Origin: Sipunculus nudus
Taxonomy: Eukaryota; Annelida; Sipuncula; Golfingiida; Sipunculidae
Assembly: GCA_026874595.1 (NCBI GenBank)
Contig: CM049317.1
Location: 21,402,882-21,466,881, forward strand
DNA length: 64,000 nt
Direction: 5' to 3'
The notes under the pieces were generated by a model that did not search any database, had not been told where the DNA came from, and worked only from the letters and a program-made list of their open reading frames with translations. Position 1 is the stretch's first letter. Each line of letters begins with the position of its first letter. Position numbers and translations under genes: made by a program. This document shows positions 1 to 11,384 of this stretch, one piece after another.

Positions 1-932
1 TAATTTGCAAGCCTATCATGATACTACAGCGGCATTGTAACTGAAGAAAGACAACCTATAATAATTGTTAAAATTAACACCGAGCATAGGCTTAGGTAAA
101 GTACCCTTCCATTAGCATCTGAAAATGAGCAAAAGTATTATATACGTAACACAATAATACAACCAATCCTGTTTAACCAATGCACTAGCGTATTACAAGT
201 CTATATAATCCTGTTTTGGCTATGATTATGGGATGAGGATGCAGTAATGAAGGATTGTGTTCCCAAAGAGTTTTGTTCCATTGACCTACTGACAATTGTA
301 TCTAGGTTTTGTTTAAATACAATTGCATTTTTAGAACCAGCAGGTCGTGAGACAAGTGAGGTATAAAATCCGTAATAATTTATGAAGGCGTGCCTTATTA
401 TAATAATGCATGTGAGAAAAGTTACAGCTGTAAACAATAAAGTTATATTTATTACATTTTTACCATCAATACAATAATGGTTGCAAAAAGATTAAAGTGT
501 GGTACTGAAACCATATCGCCAGCAGGTTTTTTTTTCACCAAGGTGATCAATTAACATATATATCAACTCTCATTTAACGATAAATTGTTTGTAGAATAGG
601 CCGGTTTTTCCTTCCAGTGATGAATTTATTTAACTCACTGGGGAATACCTGAATTCTGACTATCAGAAATATATAGAAGAAATGAAAGCTATGTTATAAT
701 AAGTATAGCATAATTCCGTGACAGAACTAGAAATAAGGAATTTCTTGAATGTTGTTTCATAAACCCTGTAAAATAACCATTTATATGTTATATAATTATA
801 CAGACTTGTGGAAAGAGTATAGGATACAGTAAAAAACAATAACTGAAGAGTAATGAGTGGAAGACATAATACTTGATAGTTGCTAATCATAACAACATTA
901 CCAATAGTTTATATTTTCGTTAATCATTACAG
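1..932 (+). other. Intron 1 of HHIP-like copy A (no gene seen)
   Basis: No coding exon or recognised repeat is visible. Because the first exon found downstream (933-1018) matches exon 2 of the complete copy at 12522-19601, this stretch should be the 3' part of intron 1 of copy A. It ends with a normal acceptor (ATTACAG at 926-932). The short ORFs here have no recognisable similarity. Confidence 0.6.
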
Positions 933-3900
933 ATCTTTTTCGGACCTGATGGCTACCTTTACCTGTTTCTTGGAGATGGTGGAGGGGGCTACGATCCCAA
1001 CAACTCTGCCCAAAATCCGTGAGTTTATGTTCTAAATTTTGTACAGCTGAGCGCAAAATGAATTGTGCAATTTTTGGTGCAATAGCTTATACTACTTACA
1101 GTCATATACATGTTACCATTTCGAAAATACCTTGGGGAAGACCTTTATGCGACTTGTTCTGTAAAAATGTGAATAATAAAGTCAAACATTTTCTTAACGT
1201 CCACTCTTATTTCAGGAGTATCCTATCCGGTAAAGTTTGAAAATCAAAATGGTCTTAAAATTTCCTCTGATTTTCGGAATGTTGTACTCGGTAAAGTCTT
1301 CTGAATGGGAATTTTCTAATGTCTCTTTTGTTTATCAGGAATGTTCTACTCGGTAAAGCATTGAGGATTGATATTGATGGGTCGGATCCCATTCGAAACG
1401 TGCCTTACAGAATCCCACCAGACAATCCGTTTATCAACACTGCCGGATACAGACCAGAGATTTACGCTCTTGGTCTCCGTAATCCTTGGCGGTGTGACAT
1501 CGACGAGGGGGACCGTAAAACAGGTGACTATATCCTAATGTTAGTTATATGGTTAAGGTGTAGTTTCTAACTGTATATCTAATGTTAATTTATATCTGAA
1601 GGAGGTTAGTAGAAAAACATTTATTGTGTTTATTGTTTATTGAAGTTTTCCCAATAGAACCATGCCAGTGCACAGTCTCATTTCCTTGCATACGGCTGTT
1701 TAACATCTTGTTATGACCGTGCGTGTTGGTAAACACAGTCCATGTGTGTCTGTTTACCATAACAAGGCCGTGTGACCGGAGGTCCGATTAACAGGGGCAA
1801 CACTGGGTGTTTCAGCCAGAGGGAACATGTATTATATTTTTTTTTGGCCAAGTCAGTTAGGGCATTTCCTGATTGACACGTGTTGTGGCTCCGCGCTGTG
1901 TTAATGTTGACACCTGCCATCGCACCCGGTTCACTGTTTTCAACACTCGTTTACAGGAGTAGGCAAACGGTTTCAAGGCAATGTTTTGGCAGGTACAGGT
2001 TTATTTTAAAGAGAATAAACTATTTTTCGTGTTAACTGAACATGCATTATAGGTGATTGGGCCCCTTCAAGGATGTACCTGTAAAACCTCAATGCGTAAA
2101 TCGTTACCTTTTGTATGAATATCGTGGGAGCAGATATTGGTTAAGGAACAAGCTGTATCATTACAGGAGCTAACAAGGGGCGCATTCTATGCGGTGATGT
2201 TGGTCAGGCTAGTTGGGAAGAGGTGAGCGTAATCAAGCGAGGTGCTAATTACGGCTTGAGTGTCCTGGAGGGTAAACATTGCAATCCCAGAAAAGAAGCG
2301 ATATGTCGGTCAAGTCGTAAGCCTTTTAATATTTTCTTTCATACCTACTTTATAAAAAAAATGCATGCAAACTATACTTAATATTTCAAGTATTGGAGTC
2401 GTACACTTTGCTAAAAACAAATATCTGATATTCACCTCCTTCGCTTCTCTGCCTGTTTGGAATGGAGACATAAAAGCAGTGAATATAAAATAAAAAATAC
2501 GGTGGAGTTAGGTATGATACTATTTTGATCAATACATGATCCTTGGTATATTTGTGTGCCGAACAACGTTCAATATGAAAGGTTATAAAAGCCTCGTTAT
2601 TTTACTTAGAACTAGACAAACACGAGAAGCCCTAAGTTGAAGAACTAAGATCTAACGTTATAATACTCTTTAGCCCCTGTGATGGACTATAAATTTGATT
2701 ATAATATTAGAACACTAATTTCAGGTTATCCAAACTGTTAATTCTCTATCTGGTTCTAAACCTGAACAAACCTGGAACAAGCTGCTATATCATTTAATTC
2801 AATAATTCTGTTGTGCTTTACTTTATAAATATATGTTCAATAATGTTGAATTATTTATCTCACGTGTTTTTTTTTTTTCTTATAAGCCATATAAATATCC
2901 AGAAAGACTTCCTCTGATCATTTTGCATTTAGATACTGCGTTTGGCAAAATCAAAATAATTATACGTTAAACAAGATCATGTATGAGTATTTCCGCGTGA
3001 CTTGCAGTTGTACCACTATACTTAAATGGGGAATTCAGGACAAGCCTATATGTTCTTTTCAAATTAGCCCTAGAACAGTTCGAAGCACCTATTCACGAAT
3101 ATCGACACAAAAAAGGCTTGTGTTCCATAACTGGAGGTCACATGTACAGAGGATGTCTCAGTCCAAACCTCCAAGGATTTTACATCTACGGAGATTACTG
3201 TGGAGGGTAAGACAGACTTTGACTGTTTTCAATACAAAAAAACAGGTTATTTCTAAGAAGCCATAGTAGCATAAGTTGTATATTTATCAGATCCCTGTTA
3301 ACAGTATAACAGACTCCTATATATAAAGGTTGACTGTAGAAGTAATCTGTATATGTCGAAGAGGTCTGTCTAGCAGAGTATCTTATAATCGTATATGCCA
3401 TTTTCAAAGTAACTTTTAATCAAACATACTGTATATAAAACCTTATTCCTGCCCTACGCCCACGAAGTATACTAAGGTGACATACAATATATACCTTTCT
3501 TTGTCCGCTTGTGGATCCTCATGCTTACGCACTATTTTCACAAGCTGCCATTGTATTTCAAGGAAATATTGTTCAACATTGGACCAGGCCAGGATCAAGG
3601 AACAGGTGTTTAATTTTAGAGGCAAATCTAAATACAATAATAATTTCCCGGAAACGTACGTTGTTTTGAACGGAATAATATGTGTATTTATTACAGGCAC
3701 GACTCTTTTTTTTAATCTACGATTTTGCAGTGGACTTAAATAAAATTTTTTTAAAGGTAGACCATCTGCAATGAAAGCTGTTCCAATAACCTCTGAATCC
3801 GTTCTTGTTTCCCATATGTTCTGAAATATTGATCGTTTGGTATATCTGTTTCAGGAAGCTTTTTCGTTTAAAAGAGGACAAGCAAACTGGTAAATGGCAG

Positions 3901-4442
3901 AACAAAGAGATAAACATGTGTGGTGATGACGTCTGCTTCAATGGACTAGTAGGCAAATACAAAAGAAATATCCTTTCCTTTGGAGAGGACCATCAAGGTG
4001 AGCTCTGGCTTGTATAAAATCCTTGTATAATGTTCCAATACATCTTTGCCCTTTTTAAACTGTTTATCCCGCCTAGGCCGTCATATTTAGCATCTTGGGT
4101 GTTCTGTTTCAATATTAACCTTATATATTCGTCTGTTCGATAGTCTAATATTTTATTCTACCACACCTCGAGGTTAGTCAACTAAAAGTGAATATCATGA
4201 CTGAAAAATCTCATCGACGCAAGTACTGACCGAATATATTATCAAAATGTCGGAAGATTTTACTAATTACGTATTATCTAATATGTCCAAAAGCAGTGGT
4301 TTTCCTTTTTTCCTTTTCCGCAGGTGAGATATACATGCTGACGACCGACAACCCGAGATTAGGACTTGGAAATGGAACTGTATATCGCTTGATGGATCCT
4401 CGAATGCGCGGTGACCCCTCTACATGTAGAATAAAAATATGA
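933..4442 (+). CDS. HHIPL: HHIP-like protein, copy A, exons 2-7 (5' end outside window)
   Basis: This encodes the C-terminal beta-propeller (glucose/sorbosone dehydrogenase-like) part of a secreted HHIP-like protein. Exons: 933-1018, 1339-1523, 2167-2316, 3068-3206, 3855-3997, 4324-4442. All introns are GT-AG, and exons 2-6 have exactly the lengths and phases of the intact copy C. Recognisable family motifs are FFGPDGYLYLF and GDGGGG (exon 2), LGLRNPWRCDIDEGD (exon 3), [10 protein letters not shown] and KRGANYG (exon 4), TGGHMYRGC and [11 protein letters not shown] (exon 5), ILSFGEDH (exon 6), GEIYMLTTDNP (exon 7). Oddities: the motif NYGW seen in copy C and in vertebrate HHIP reads NYGL here, and the stop used in copy B is an AGA codon here, so the protein runs four codons longer (RIKI). 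No frameshift or early stop was seen, so this may be functional if exon 1 exists upstream. Orthology to HHIPL1 versus HHIPL2 is not resolved. Confidence 0.88.
1214..1365 (+). repeat. Repeated copies of the intron 2/exon 3 boundary in copy A
   Basis: Sequence resembling the 5' edge of exon 3 (AATGTTCTACTCGGTAAAG at 1340-1358) occurs twice more just upstream: a degenerate copy at 1215-1235 (after CAGGAG) and one at about 1277-1295. Spacing is about 60 bp. Only the last copy continues into coding sequence. A similar, longer series precedes exon 3 of copy D. Confidence 0.6.
1727..1759. other. Inverted repeat with forkhead-like half-sites (intron 3 of copy A)
   Basis: TGGTAAACA at 1727-1735 is the exact reverse complement of TGTTTACCA at 1751-1759, leaving a 15-nt loop. 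Each arm contains the core bound by forkhead factors (GTAAACA/TGTTTAC). Whether it is bound is unknown; it may be chance or the remnant of a mobile element. Confidence 0.4.
4430..4435 (+). terminator. AATAAA overlapping the C-terminal codons of copy A
   Basis: A canonical polyadenylation hexamer lies inside the last codons of copy A, five bases before its TGA. The homologous hexamer in copy B directly overlaps the stop codon. If used, cleavage would leave an extremely short 3' UTR. Use as a signal is inferred only. Confidence 0.3.
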
Positions 4443-4738
4443 AGAAACGTGGACGACACATTTATGAAAATAGCAAATTATGCGTGTGTTCTTTTTGTTT
4501 CTAGTGATAATGATTCATGTAAATAGCTACAATATTATGTTTATTTGTAACATATACAACGAGAGGTCTCTATGTTAATGTTCTAATGTTTGACGCTTGG
4601 GTCTGAAATTAACTTTTTGTCAGATGCTATATATCATATGCATTAAAATACGGTAATCATTGATTTCATTATGTTAAGAACGTTTTCCATGGTATAATGT
4701 GAGATTGTTGTAAATATGATAAAAATACCTTATATGGG

Positions 4739-4780
<42 letters not shown>
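4739..4780. repeat. (TA)n microsatellite
   Basis: An uninterrupted TA run of about 42 bp, 300 bp downstream of the copy A stop. A matching but interrupted TA run sits at the same relative place downstream of copy B. Confidence 0.95.
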
Positions 4781-4783
<3 letters not shown>

Positions 4784-4830
4784 ATTCTGCTTAAATGCTG
4801 CATCTACATTTTTTTCTAATAGAATTACAT

Positions 4831-5414
4831 AAACAATATATATGCGAGCACAAAACTGCAACTATGGTCGTCCCTTGACCAGGACGCTACATGTAGCTTC
4901 AAAGACAAAACTCATATATAAAGTCAAATAGATAAAAAATAAAAGGTATGGTTCTCAGGCACCGCGCGCGTCAATTTTAACCCTAACCCCCCCCCCCCCC
5001 CCCCCCCCGCATAAATATTTTTTTTATTTTCAAAAACGCTCTAGCCGTTTGGACATTTATTTCAAGACAAGAAGATATAAAATAGTACAATTTTGATTAG
5101 TTAACCTTCCTAATGTTGTGCTTATACCTGTTTAGCAAAACAATTCTGTTATTGTCATGCTTTTCCCTGACCAAATGACATAAATATCGAAGAATACAAA
5201 AAAGGGAAAAAATCGCCCTCACACACTGATTTTTAAAAACAAGGACCTGACAAACGATATTAAAAATTATATGGAGTTACGATTTCAATGTACTATATGA
5301 ATTTAAAACCATTCAGTCTGCCGGACACTGCGGCCTTTAACATAAACAATCACAATCATTATTCCCGTATAGCTTTGTTTGCAGTGATGTAGTCGAGTTC
5401 ATCAACGTTAGCCT
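4831..5414. other. Intergenic spacer between copies A and B, with a poly-C run
   Basis: No gene is visible. A run of 22 cytosines occupies 4987-5008, preceded by AACCCTAACCC, which resembles two telomeric repeats but is too short to call a telomeric tract. The remainder is AT-rich and unrecognised. Confidence 0.7.
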
Positions 5415-5460
5415 CGTGTAACTCTTTGAAAGCACACATCCGGTAAGGAGACGAGTCATC
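5415..5460 (+). promoter_or_regulatory. Upstream block shared by copies B and C
   Basis: This block, with core AAAGCACACATC (5429-5440) preceded by CGTGTAAC, matches 12367-12411 upstream of copy C and lies about 140-160 bp before the ATG position in both. It is probably old promoter or 5' UTR sequence retained after duplication. Copy D has at most a weak match (GGCACACAC near 24046). No TATA box or initiator could be assigned. Confidence 0.4.
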
Positions 5461-5592
5461 ACATATATTATAAGGTTCGAAGGCGTTCAGCTGTGACCAC
5501 GGTCATCCTAGTAATATTCAGGAAATCCAGGGCACTAATATTATATGAGCAGTGTCATACACTTCTTAAGTACAAAAATATATGAAGTCGAT

Positions 5593-7478
5593 ATGAATGG
5601 AATGCTCTGGTATTACTTGTCGGCTTATTTGTGTTTCCTTGCGTCTTACCACATCCTCAGTGCTTGGATTATCGTCCCCCTTTCTCTGTGAAGGGAGGTC
5701 TAAGATTCTGTAAAGAATACCGTGACTTTGGATGCTGCAGTCGGGATGCGGATAGGAAAATCAGTAAGAAGTTTAGAACGTTGATACCTGCACTACATAA
5801 GGATGGCCTCGTCCGCAAATGCAAGGGCTACCTGAAGACGCTGCTTTGTCAGCGCTGTTCACCGTATGCCGCCCACCTATTCGAATCAGAGACCACTGGA
5901 CGGGAGAAACCTATACCAATTCTCTGTGGAGGTTACTGCAACTCTTTCTACATCAAATGTCACAAAATCGTGCGTCATCTGACTTCAAATGATGTCATTC
6001 TAAATTCTCTATCATCCCGAAACTCATTCTGTGAGAAGGTCAGTCTAACAGATAAAAGATACTGTTACAATGACATATTTCAAAACACTAATTTAAACCG
6101 CGAGATTGACCGGGAGCAGGTTACAAGCGAGGGGTGCCTTTGCCTTGAACCGTTTGACTCAGGACTTGATGATCCCATTAATCTTCTTTCACCGCCAGAT
6201 GGCACTGGCAGGATCTTCATCACTGAACAAAAAGGTCTCGTACATGTTTATGACAGAAAAGGAGTAAGAGCACGCCAGCCATTTCTTGATATACAAGATG
6301 TGGTATATAGCATGCCAAAATAAGCAGGCAAACTGTAGCATAAATTGTAAATAACATTTGACTCCTATATTTAGGTTGATTGTACAAGTAATCTGTATAT
6401 GTCGAAGAGGTCTATCTAACAGTGTATCTTATAATCGTATATGCAACTTTCAAAGTAACTTTTGCTCCAAAATACCATATGTAAAGCATAATTCCTGACC
6501 CACGCCCACGAATTATACTAAGGTGACATGGAATATATACTTTTCTTTGTCCGCTTGTGGATCCCCATGCTTACGCATCTCAATAAGCTGCCATTGTATT
6601 TCAAGATAATATTGATCAACATTGGACCAGGCCTGGCTCAGAAAACAGGTGTTTAATTTTAGGGGCAGATCTAAATACAAATATAAAGTTCACGAATACG
6701 TAAGTTATTTTGAGCAGGATAGTATGTGTAATTATTACAGGTAAGTCTCCATTTTTAAAATCCAGGATTTCTCAGTGGATTTCAATCAATTTTTTAAGGT
6801 AGACCACCTCGACGAAAGCTGTTCCAAAAACCTCTGATTTCGTTCTGGTTTCCAATATGTCCTCAAATATATATCGTTATGAATATCTGTTACAGGCAAC
6901 TTTTTCGTTTAAAAGAGGACAAGCAATCCGGCAAATGGAAGAACAAAAAGATTAACGGTGATGACGTCTGCTTCAATGGTCTAGTTGGCAAATACAAAAG
7001 AAATATCCTTTCCTTCGGAGAGGACCACAAAGTTGAGCTCTGATTTTGTAAGATCAATGAAAATCCTTTTATAATGTTTCAATACATGTTGTCCTTGTTT
7101 AAACTGTTTAAGACGCCCAAACCGTCGCGTCATATTCAGGATCTTGGGTGTTCTGTTTCAATGTTAACCTTATATATTTGTCTGTTCGGTGATCTATAAT
7201 TTTATTCTAACATACCTCCATGTTAATTAACTAAAAGTATATATAATGACTGAAAATCTCATCGACACAAGTACCGACTAAATATATAATCAAAATGATG
7301 AATGATTTTCCATATTACGCATTACCTCATATTTCCAATAGCAGTAGTTTTCCTTGTTTCCTTTTCCACAGGTGAGATATACATGCTGACGACCGACAAC
7401 CCGAGATTAGGACTTGGAAATGGAACAGTATATCGCTTAATGGATCCACGAATGCGCGGCGACCCTTCAACATGTTGA
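5593..7478 (+). pseudogene. HHIP-like copy B, internally deleted pseudogene
   Basis: Homologous pieces: exon 1 (about 5593-6318), exon 6 (6896-7032), exon 7 (7372-7478). Exon 1 keeps an open frame for about 230 codons, covering the cysteine-rich domain and the first propeller strands (GCLCLEPFDSG, DGTGRIFITEQ). The ATG at 5593 is one base out of frame relative to copy C because of a 1-nt deletion in the signal-peptide region, and no in-frame ATG lies between the upstream stop at 5583 and the signal sequence. Near 6318 the exon runs into intron-5-like sequence, removing the last third of exon 1 and exons 2-5. Exon 6 has lost two codons (Met-Cys before GDDVC), and its donor is TT where copy A has GT. 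A stop follows at 7041. A transcript is possible, but no full propeller can be made. Confidence 0.85.
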
Positions 7479-7483
7479 ATAAA
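7478..7483 (+). terminator. AATAAA overlapping the stop codon of copy B
   Basis: The exon 7 homologue ends TGT TGA ATAAAA, so the polyadenylation hexamer begins on the last base of the stop codon. The homologous site in copy A is read through as coding sequence. Confidence 0.3.
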
Positions 7484-7804
7484 AAATTAAAGAAAAGTGG
7501 GCGACATATTGTTGAAAATAGCAAATTATGCGTGTGTTCTTTTTGTTTCTAGTGATAATGAGTCATGTAAATAGCTACAATATTATGTTTATTTGTAACA
7601 TATACAACGAGAGGTCTCTATGTTAATGTTCTAATATTTGACGCTTGGGACTGAAATTAACTTATTGCCAGATGGTATATATCATATGCATTAAAAATAC
7701 GATAAACATTACTTTCATTATGCTAAAAACACCTTCAACAGGTCTAATGTGAGATTATTGTAAATATGATCAAAATACCTAATATAGGTATTTATTTTTT
7801 CACA

Positions 7805-7806
7805 AT

Positions 7807-7845
<39 letters not shown>

Positions 7846-7860
7846 AATATATATATATAA
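7805..7860. repeat. Interrupted (TA)n microsatellite
   Basis: TA-rich run with AAA interruptions, at the position homologous to the pure TA run after copy A. Confidence 0.9.
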
Positions 7861-7975
7861 TTGACCTAGCATGATGTAAATCTCATTTCTAATTCAATAT
7901 CATCTTTTAAAAGAGAAAATTCTTTGTGTTCTGCGTCAATTCTGCATCTGAGTTTTTTAGAATAAATTAAATTCT

Positions 7976-10967
7976 TGTACAAAATAAGTTTTCCATGTCA
8001 TTGTAAACATGTTTGTATACCATGACACCAAAAAAAAAGTTCACAAAATTTAAAAATGCATATAAATATCATCCTATGATTTGTTAATATTTTTAATGAA
8101 TGTGGATAATCCATGGGCTATATCCGTCCATTGTAGGAGGGTCCACTCACTTGACATTGTTTTCGAGAGTAAGGTAACAGTTTAAACATAGGCTTACAGT
8201 GACCAAGCGTTGGCTTTCCTATATTGCTCCTTGATGCAAACATTGACCCCCGCCCCATGACCTCTGACCTGACTGCAGTCCATTAAACGTTTACATGTAT
8301 TCATGGTACTACACATGCGCTTAGGCATCTTTGCAACTTGTGTACACGTGCAACAGGCCACTATCAGTGTTACATGAAAACATATTACAAATTCCTATTG
8401 TCCTCGCCACACCCAATCTGTGTTTCGAGAGAAGTATTGGTAAGTCCAACTGGCCAAACAAAGCTTGCGTCAATGAAAAAGAAATAGGGAAGTGCAAAAT
8501 TTTAGTGCTCTACCTGATTATGAAAAAAATAACACATTATTATGTATTCAGTCTTCGGCCTGGTTGACCTGATTATGATATTTCCGTTATTTCAGGGAAA
8601 TTTTCCAGGGAAGTGATATATATGTGACAATGAAGTGCGTGTACGAGACGAGCACAAGTAAATAAACGACTTCAAAATGTCAAAGATGATATTAGAAAAA
8701 AAGTACATATTTCGTATAAATCTGAGACTTCCAGAAAGGGGAGAATGAAAAAGACTAGCTCAAGGATCACTTTAGAAACGGAAACGTGGTTGGCAGTTGT
8801 TGATTGGTTCGATCCTTACATGCGCCTGCACCTTTTGTCGTCACTTTAGGTGCCATGTCCATTTCATCCGGATGGCGGACAGATGTTGCCGCTATTTGTT
8901 GGATTGTCTCTCATGTTTTGTTTTATTGTGTAATGAGTCACTGTTAACGACAGTTAATAACACATTTTGTGAAAAAATTGGTCTTGTTTGCTTAACCATA
9001 AGAAAATCGCGAGCGGGTGGTTCTCGTCGGGCATGGGCTGTGCTGCTGTGTCTGTTAACGGATGTTCGGGCTTCTGCGTTGTACCTGTAGGTGCTGTTGC
9101 TGTCCGGTCTCATAGCCTCCTTCACTTGCTTGCCGCCCTGGGCACGCTGGTGGCTGAAACGACTCTCTGCTTGGTTTGATGGCATCTGCGTCTTCGCCTC
9201 CAATAAAAATTCTTCGCCTTGGGTGCGCCCAGGGAACGGGTCTTAGTCAGTAAGTATTTAACACAATCTCTACAGCCTTACCATAAATTATTCTAGAAGC
9301 AGGTAGGGTTATTTCCAGGTCAAGAACGAGTTTCTTATTCTTGATGATAATGAATACAAGCTAATCATTATTACACCATGTGATAGCGGTTGCAAGTTCA
9401 TGAAGGCAGTAAGATTCATGGAGTTACCGACACTTTTAAAGTTTCACATACTGTCTGAATAAACACAAATAATTCTGTTTATAGAAAGAATGAACGAGTG
9501 GCAAACACACCACTATTAGGCAGAAAGTTCAGGATCTAACTACAAACATTTCCTGGTACATTAAACTATGTGTATAAAAGCTTGGTAATCATGAACTTGT
9601 CGAATGGTTTGGGACAGTAAAGGTCCTCAATTAGTGCCCGCGATGGTCACTTCCTCCAATAGAAGCCCTGGGGTCATTTAGGATGTCAGATTGGTCTAAA
9701 TATTTTTCTTAAAAATAATTTAAAAAAGATAAATTTTTATTTATCATAGCGTTATCTAAAAAGTAAGTGGGAAATGTTTTAAAATATTTGTCTGGCAGTA
9801 ATATTGGGTTTGACAGGAATGTGAATTTTGAAATTACTGGTCCCCTCATGGGTGTCAATATTCTGTAAAGTGTTCATAAAATATATTAGGCTATTAGGCA
9901 AGGTATCTAGCCCCAATATGTCTCAATGATCTATTTCACCTTGAGAAAGACCAAGAACGTTCCTGTTGATATATCGGGAACGAAAACCACCGGATGTGTT
10001 CTATACTTTGCTCCATATTTGATTTTGAGCAGGTTTATAATTCGATAGGGTTGGAGTCCTCATAGGCACAAATCATCCTTGTGATCACTTTAGGTCAGCG
10101 CTTTTCAAGCGGGGCCCTAATGAAAAGTATTTTTGTGAATGTATTCGGTTTAACTGAGTGTTGATATCGTGAAAGCAATAGTGTCTGTATAGAGTCATCG
10201 ACTCCTCATCCTCCCCTATAAGCATACTGATGGGGGAATATCCACATATAACTTACTGTTTTTCAGAACAGGTTTTCACAACTTCCTTCCACTGCTCGTT
10301 TCCACCTTTTTGCGACCTTTTAGTATAAAATGCGCACATTTATGGCGATATTCCAGCAAAAAGAAATTTTAAGTTGCTCTTTATGAATTCAAGACAGTTA
10401 ATTCAAGACGATAAAAAATACTAAACAGATACCGGGCATAGCGACACGTTTATGTGGGCCTAAGCTGACTATCTTAAACAACACACACTTGACTCATTTT
10501 AAAGAGATGACGTCCCAATATATTTGTACGCGTTACGTTTATAATGTCGCCGTTCCTCTCCTTGATAACAGTAATAAACAGACATTATCCATTGAAAAGA
10601 CGCTATCTTTGGTTTTTTTTTCTTTTTCTTTTTCTTTTTGCATCTCTATCTAGACATGTCAAGAGCGTCCGACGTCGCAAAGTAAATAAGTTTATTTATT
10701 GTATAATTGCCACATTACCTCTTATGATGACAGCTGCATTGTATTTGCTAATAAAATAAAATTAAAAGAAATACTGCGAAACACTGGATGGACAGGGATG
10801 TTGGAACAGAGTTTAGAAACGTTCTGTACTTGTTTAAAACAACTGGTTTAGACTTTTGTGGCAATCTTACTGTGGCAGATGTTTTCCATTAACTGTTGCA
10901 GTACATACCTAAGTAGTGACTTCACTGTATGTTAAAAGATATTATGACAATGGATAATTCAGTCTAA
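7976..10967. other. Intergenic region B-C, no confident gene; GC-richer patch 8860-9240
   Basis: Mostly AT-rich unrecognised sequence. At about 8860-9240 composition becomes GC-richer and ORFs are open on both strands: 97 and 63 aa on +, 103 aa on -. The first + ORF contains an internal ATG at 8873 giving MADRCCRY. A strong donor-like GTAAGT lies at 9252-9257. I recognise no domain, so a small lineage-specific exon or a mobile-element remnant are both possible. A single copy of a dispersed repeat lies at about 10021-10125. Confidence 0.5.
10021..10125 (+). repeat. Solo copy of the repeat tandemly arrayed at 20384-21340
   Basis: Phrases such as TTATAATTCGATAGG, GAGTCCTCATAGG and TCAAGCGGGGCCCTAATG match the units and the right edge of the tandem block at 20384-21340 (TGTAATTCGATAGG, GAGCACTCATAGG, TCAAGTGGGCCCTACTT). 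This suggests a mobile element carrying a variable number of internal units. Confidence 0.5.
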
Positions 10968-11384
10968 ATTATTTTTTTTTATTTCTTTAATACTTTTTTT
11001 GGTGGAGGTAACCGCTTCCATTATTTGAATGCTAACTTAACTACGTATATGTACATCTGCAGAATTCCTTTTCGGTTTCGGACTGCGTAAAAAGGCAGTA
11101 TCACATGCTTCCTCTCATTTTATATCCTGGCGTTAACAAGGCCCGATGACTATTGCACCTGCGGGCACTGGGTGCGTAATCGTCATGTCATCGAGGAACC
11201 CCCGAAAGGCGCACTCGTTTGTGAGTGACACACGGCCATGGGGCACCACCTTCCCATTAAGCCTGCAGAGCGCTCACCTTTGGTGGAGGCCGACCGTGAA
11301 AAATCTCACTGCCTCGGCTGAGATTCGGTTTCACAATCTCCCGGCTTTGAGTCCTGTGCTCTACCCCTGAGCCACAGAAGCCGG
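10968..11384 (-). mobile_element. tRNA-derived SINE, copy 1
   Basis: Read on the minus strand, it starts with a tRNA-like head (CTGTGGCTCAGGGGTAGAGC, an A box) followed by a degraded B box, a body with the palindromic motif CACTCACAAACGAGTGCG, and an A-rich tail (T-rich at the left end on +). TCAGTCTAA occurs at both edges (10959-10967 and 11385-11393), a probable target-site duplication. The 74-aa ORF inside is not a gene. Confidence 0.8.

Larger units (their letters stand above)
3254..4830 (+). repeat. Segmental duplication, left copy (intron 5 to 3' flank of copy A)
   Basis: This stretch, from intron 5 through exons 6-7, the 3' flank and a TA microsatellite, closely matches about 6324-7975 in copy B. 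Shared landmarks include TCTGTATATGTCGAAGAGGT in intron 5, the segment after GCGTGTGTTCTTTTTGTTTC downstream of the stop, and the microsatellite itself. The match covers exons and noncoding DNA alike, so B arose by DNA duplication and not by retrotransposition. Confidence 0.75.
6324..7975 (+). repeat. Segmental duplication, right copy (copy B 3' region)
   Basis: Counterpart of 3254-4830. Homology begins within a few bases of the point where exon 1 of copy B stops matching copy C, so the deletion breakpoint lies near 6318. It continues past the TA-rich run into TTCTGCATCTGAGTTTTTTA, which matches TGCTGCATCTACATTTTTTT after the microsatellite of copy A. Confidence 0.7.

Noticed and set aside
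3443-3743. Overlapping 85-aa and 88-aa ORFs on opposite strands in intron 5 of copy A
   Set aside because: The homologous intron of copy B does not keep the frame, and the sequence lies between well-defined exons 5 and 6.
4976-5008. Interstitial telomeric repeat
   Set aside because: There are only about two CCCTAA-like units before a poly-C run.
5631-6323. A complete 230-aa gene starting at 5631
   Set aside because: The start would be GTG inside a signal-peptide sequence. Comparison with copies C and D shows a frameshifted start and a deletion breakpoint near 6318.
11146-11370. 74-aa ORF
   Set aside because: It lies wholly inside a SINE on the opposite strand.
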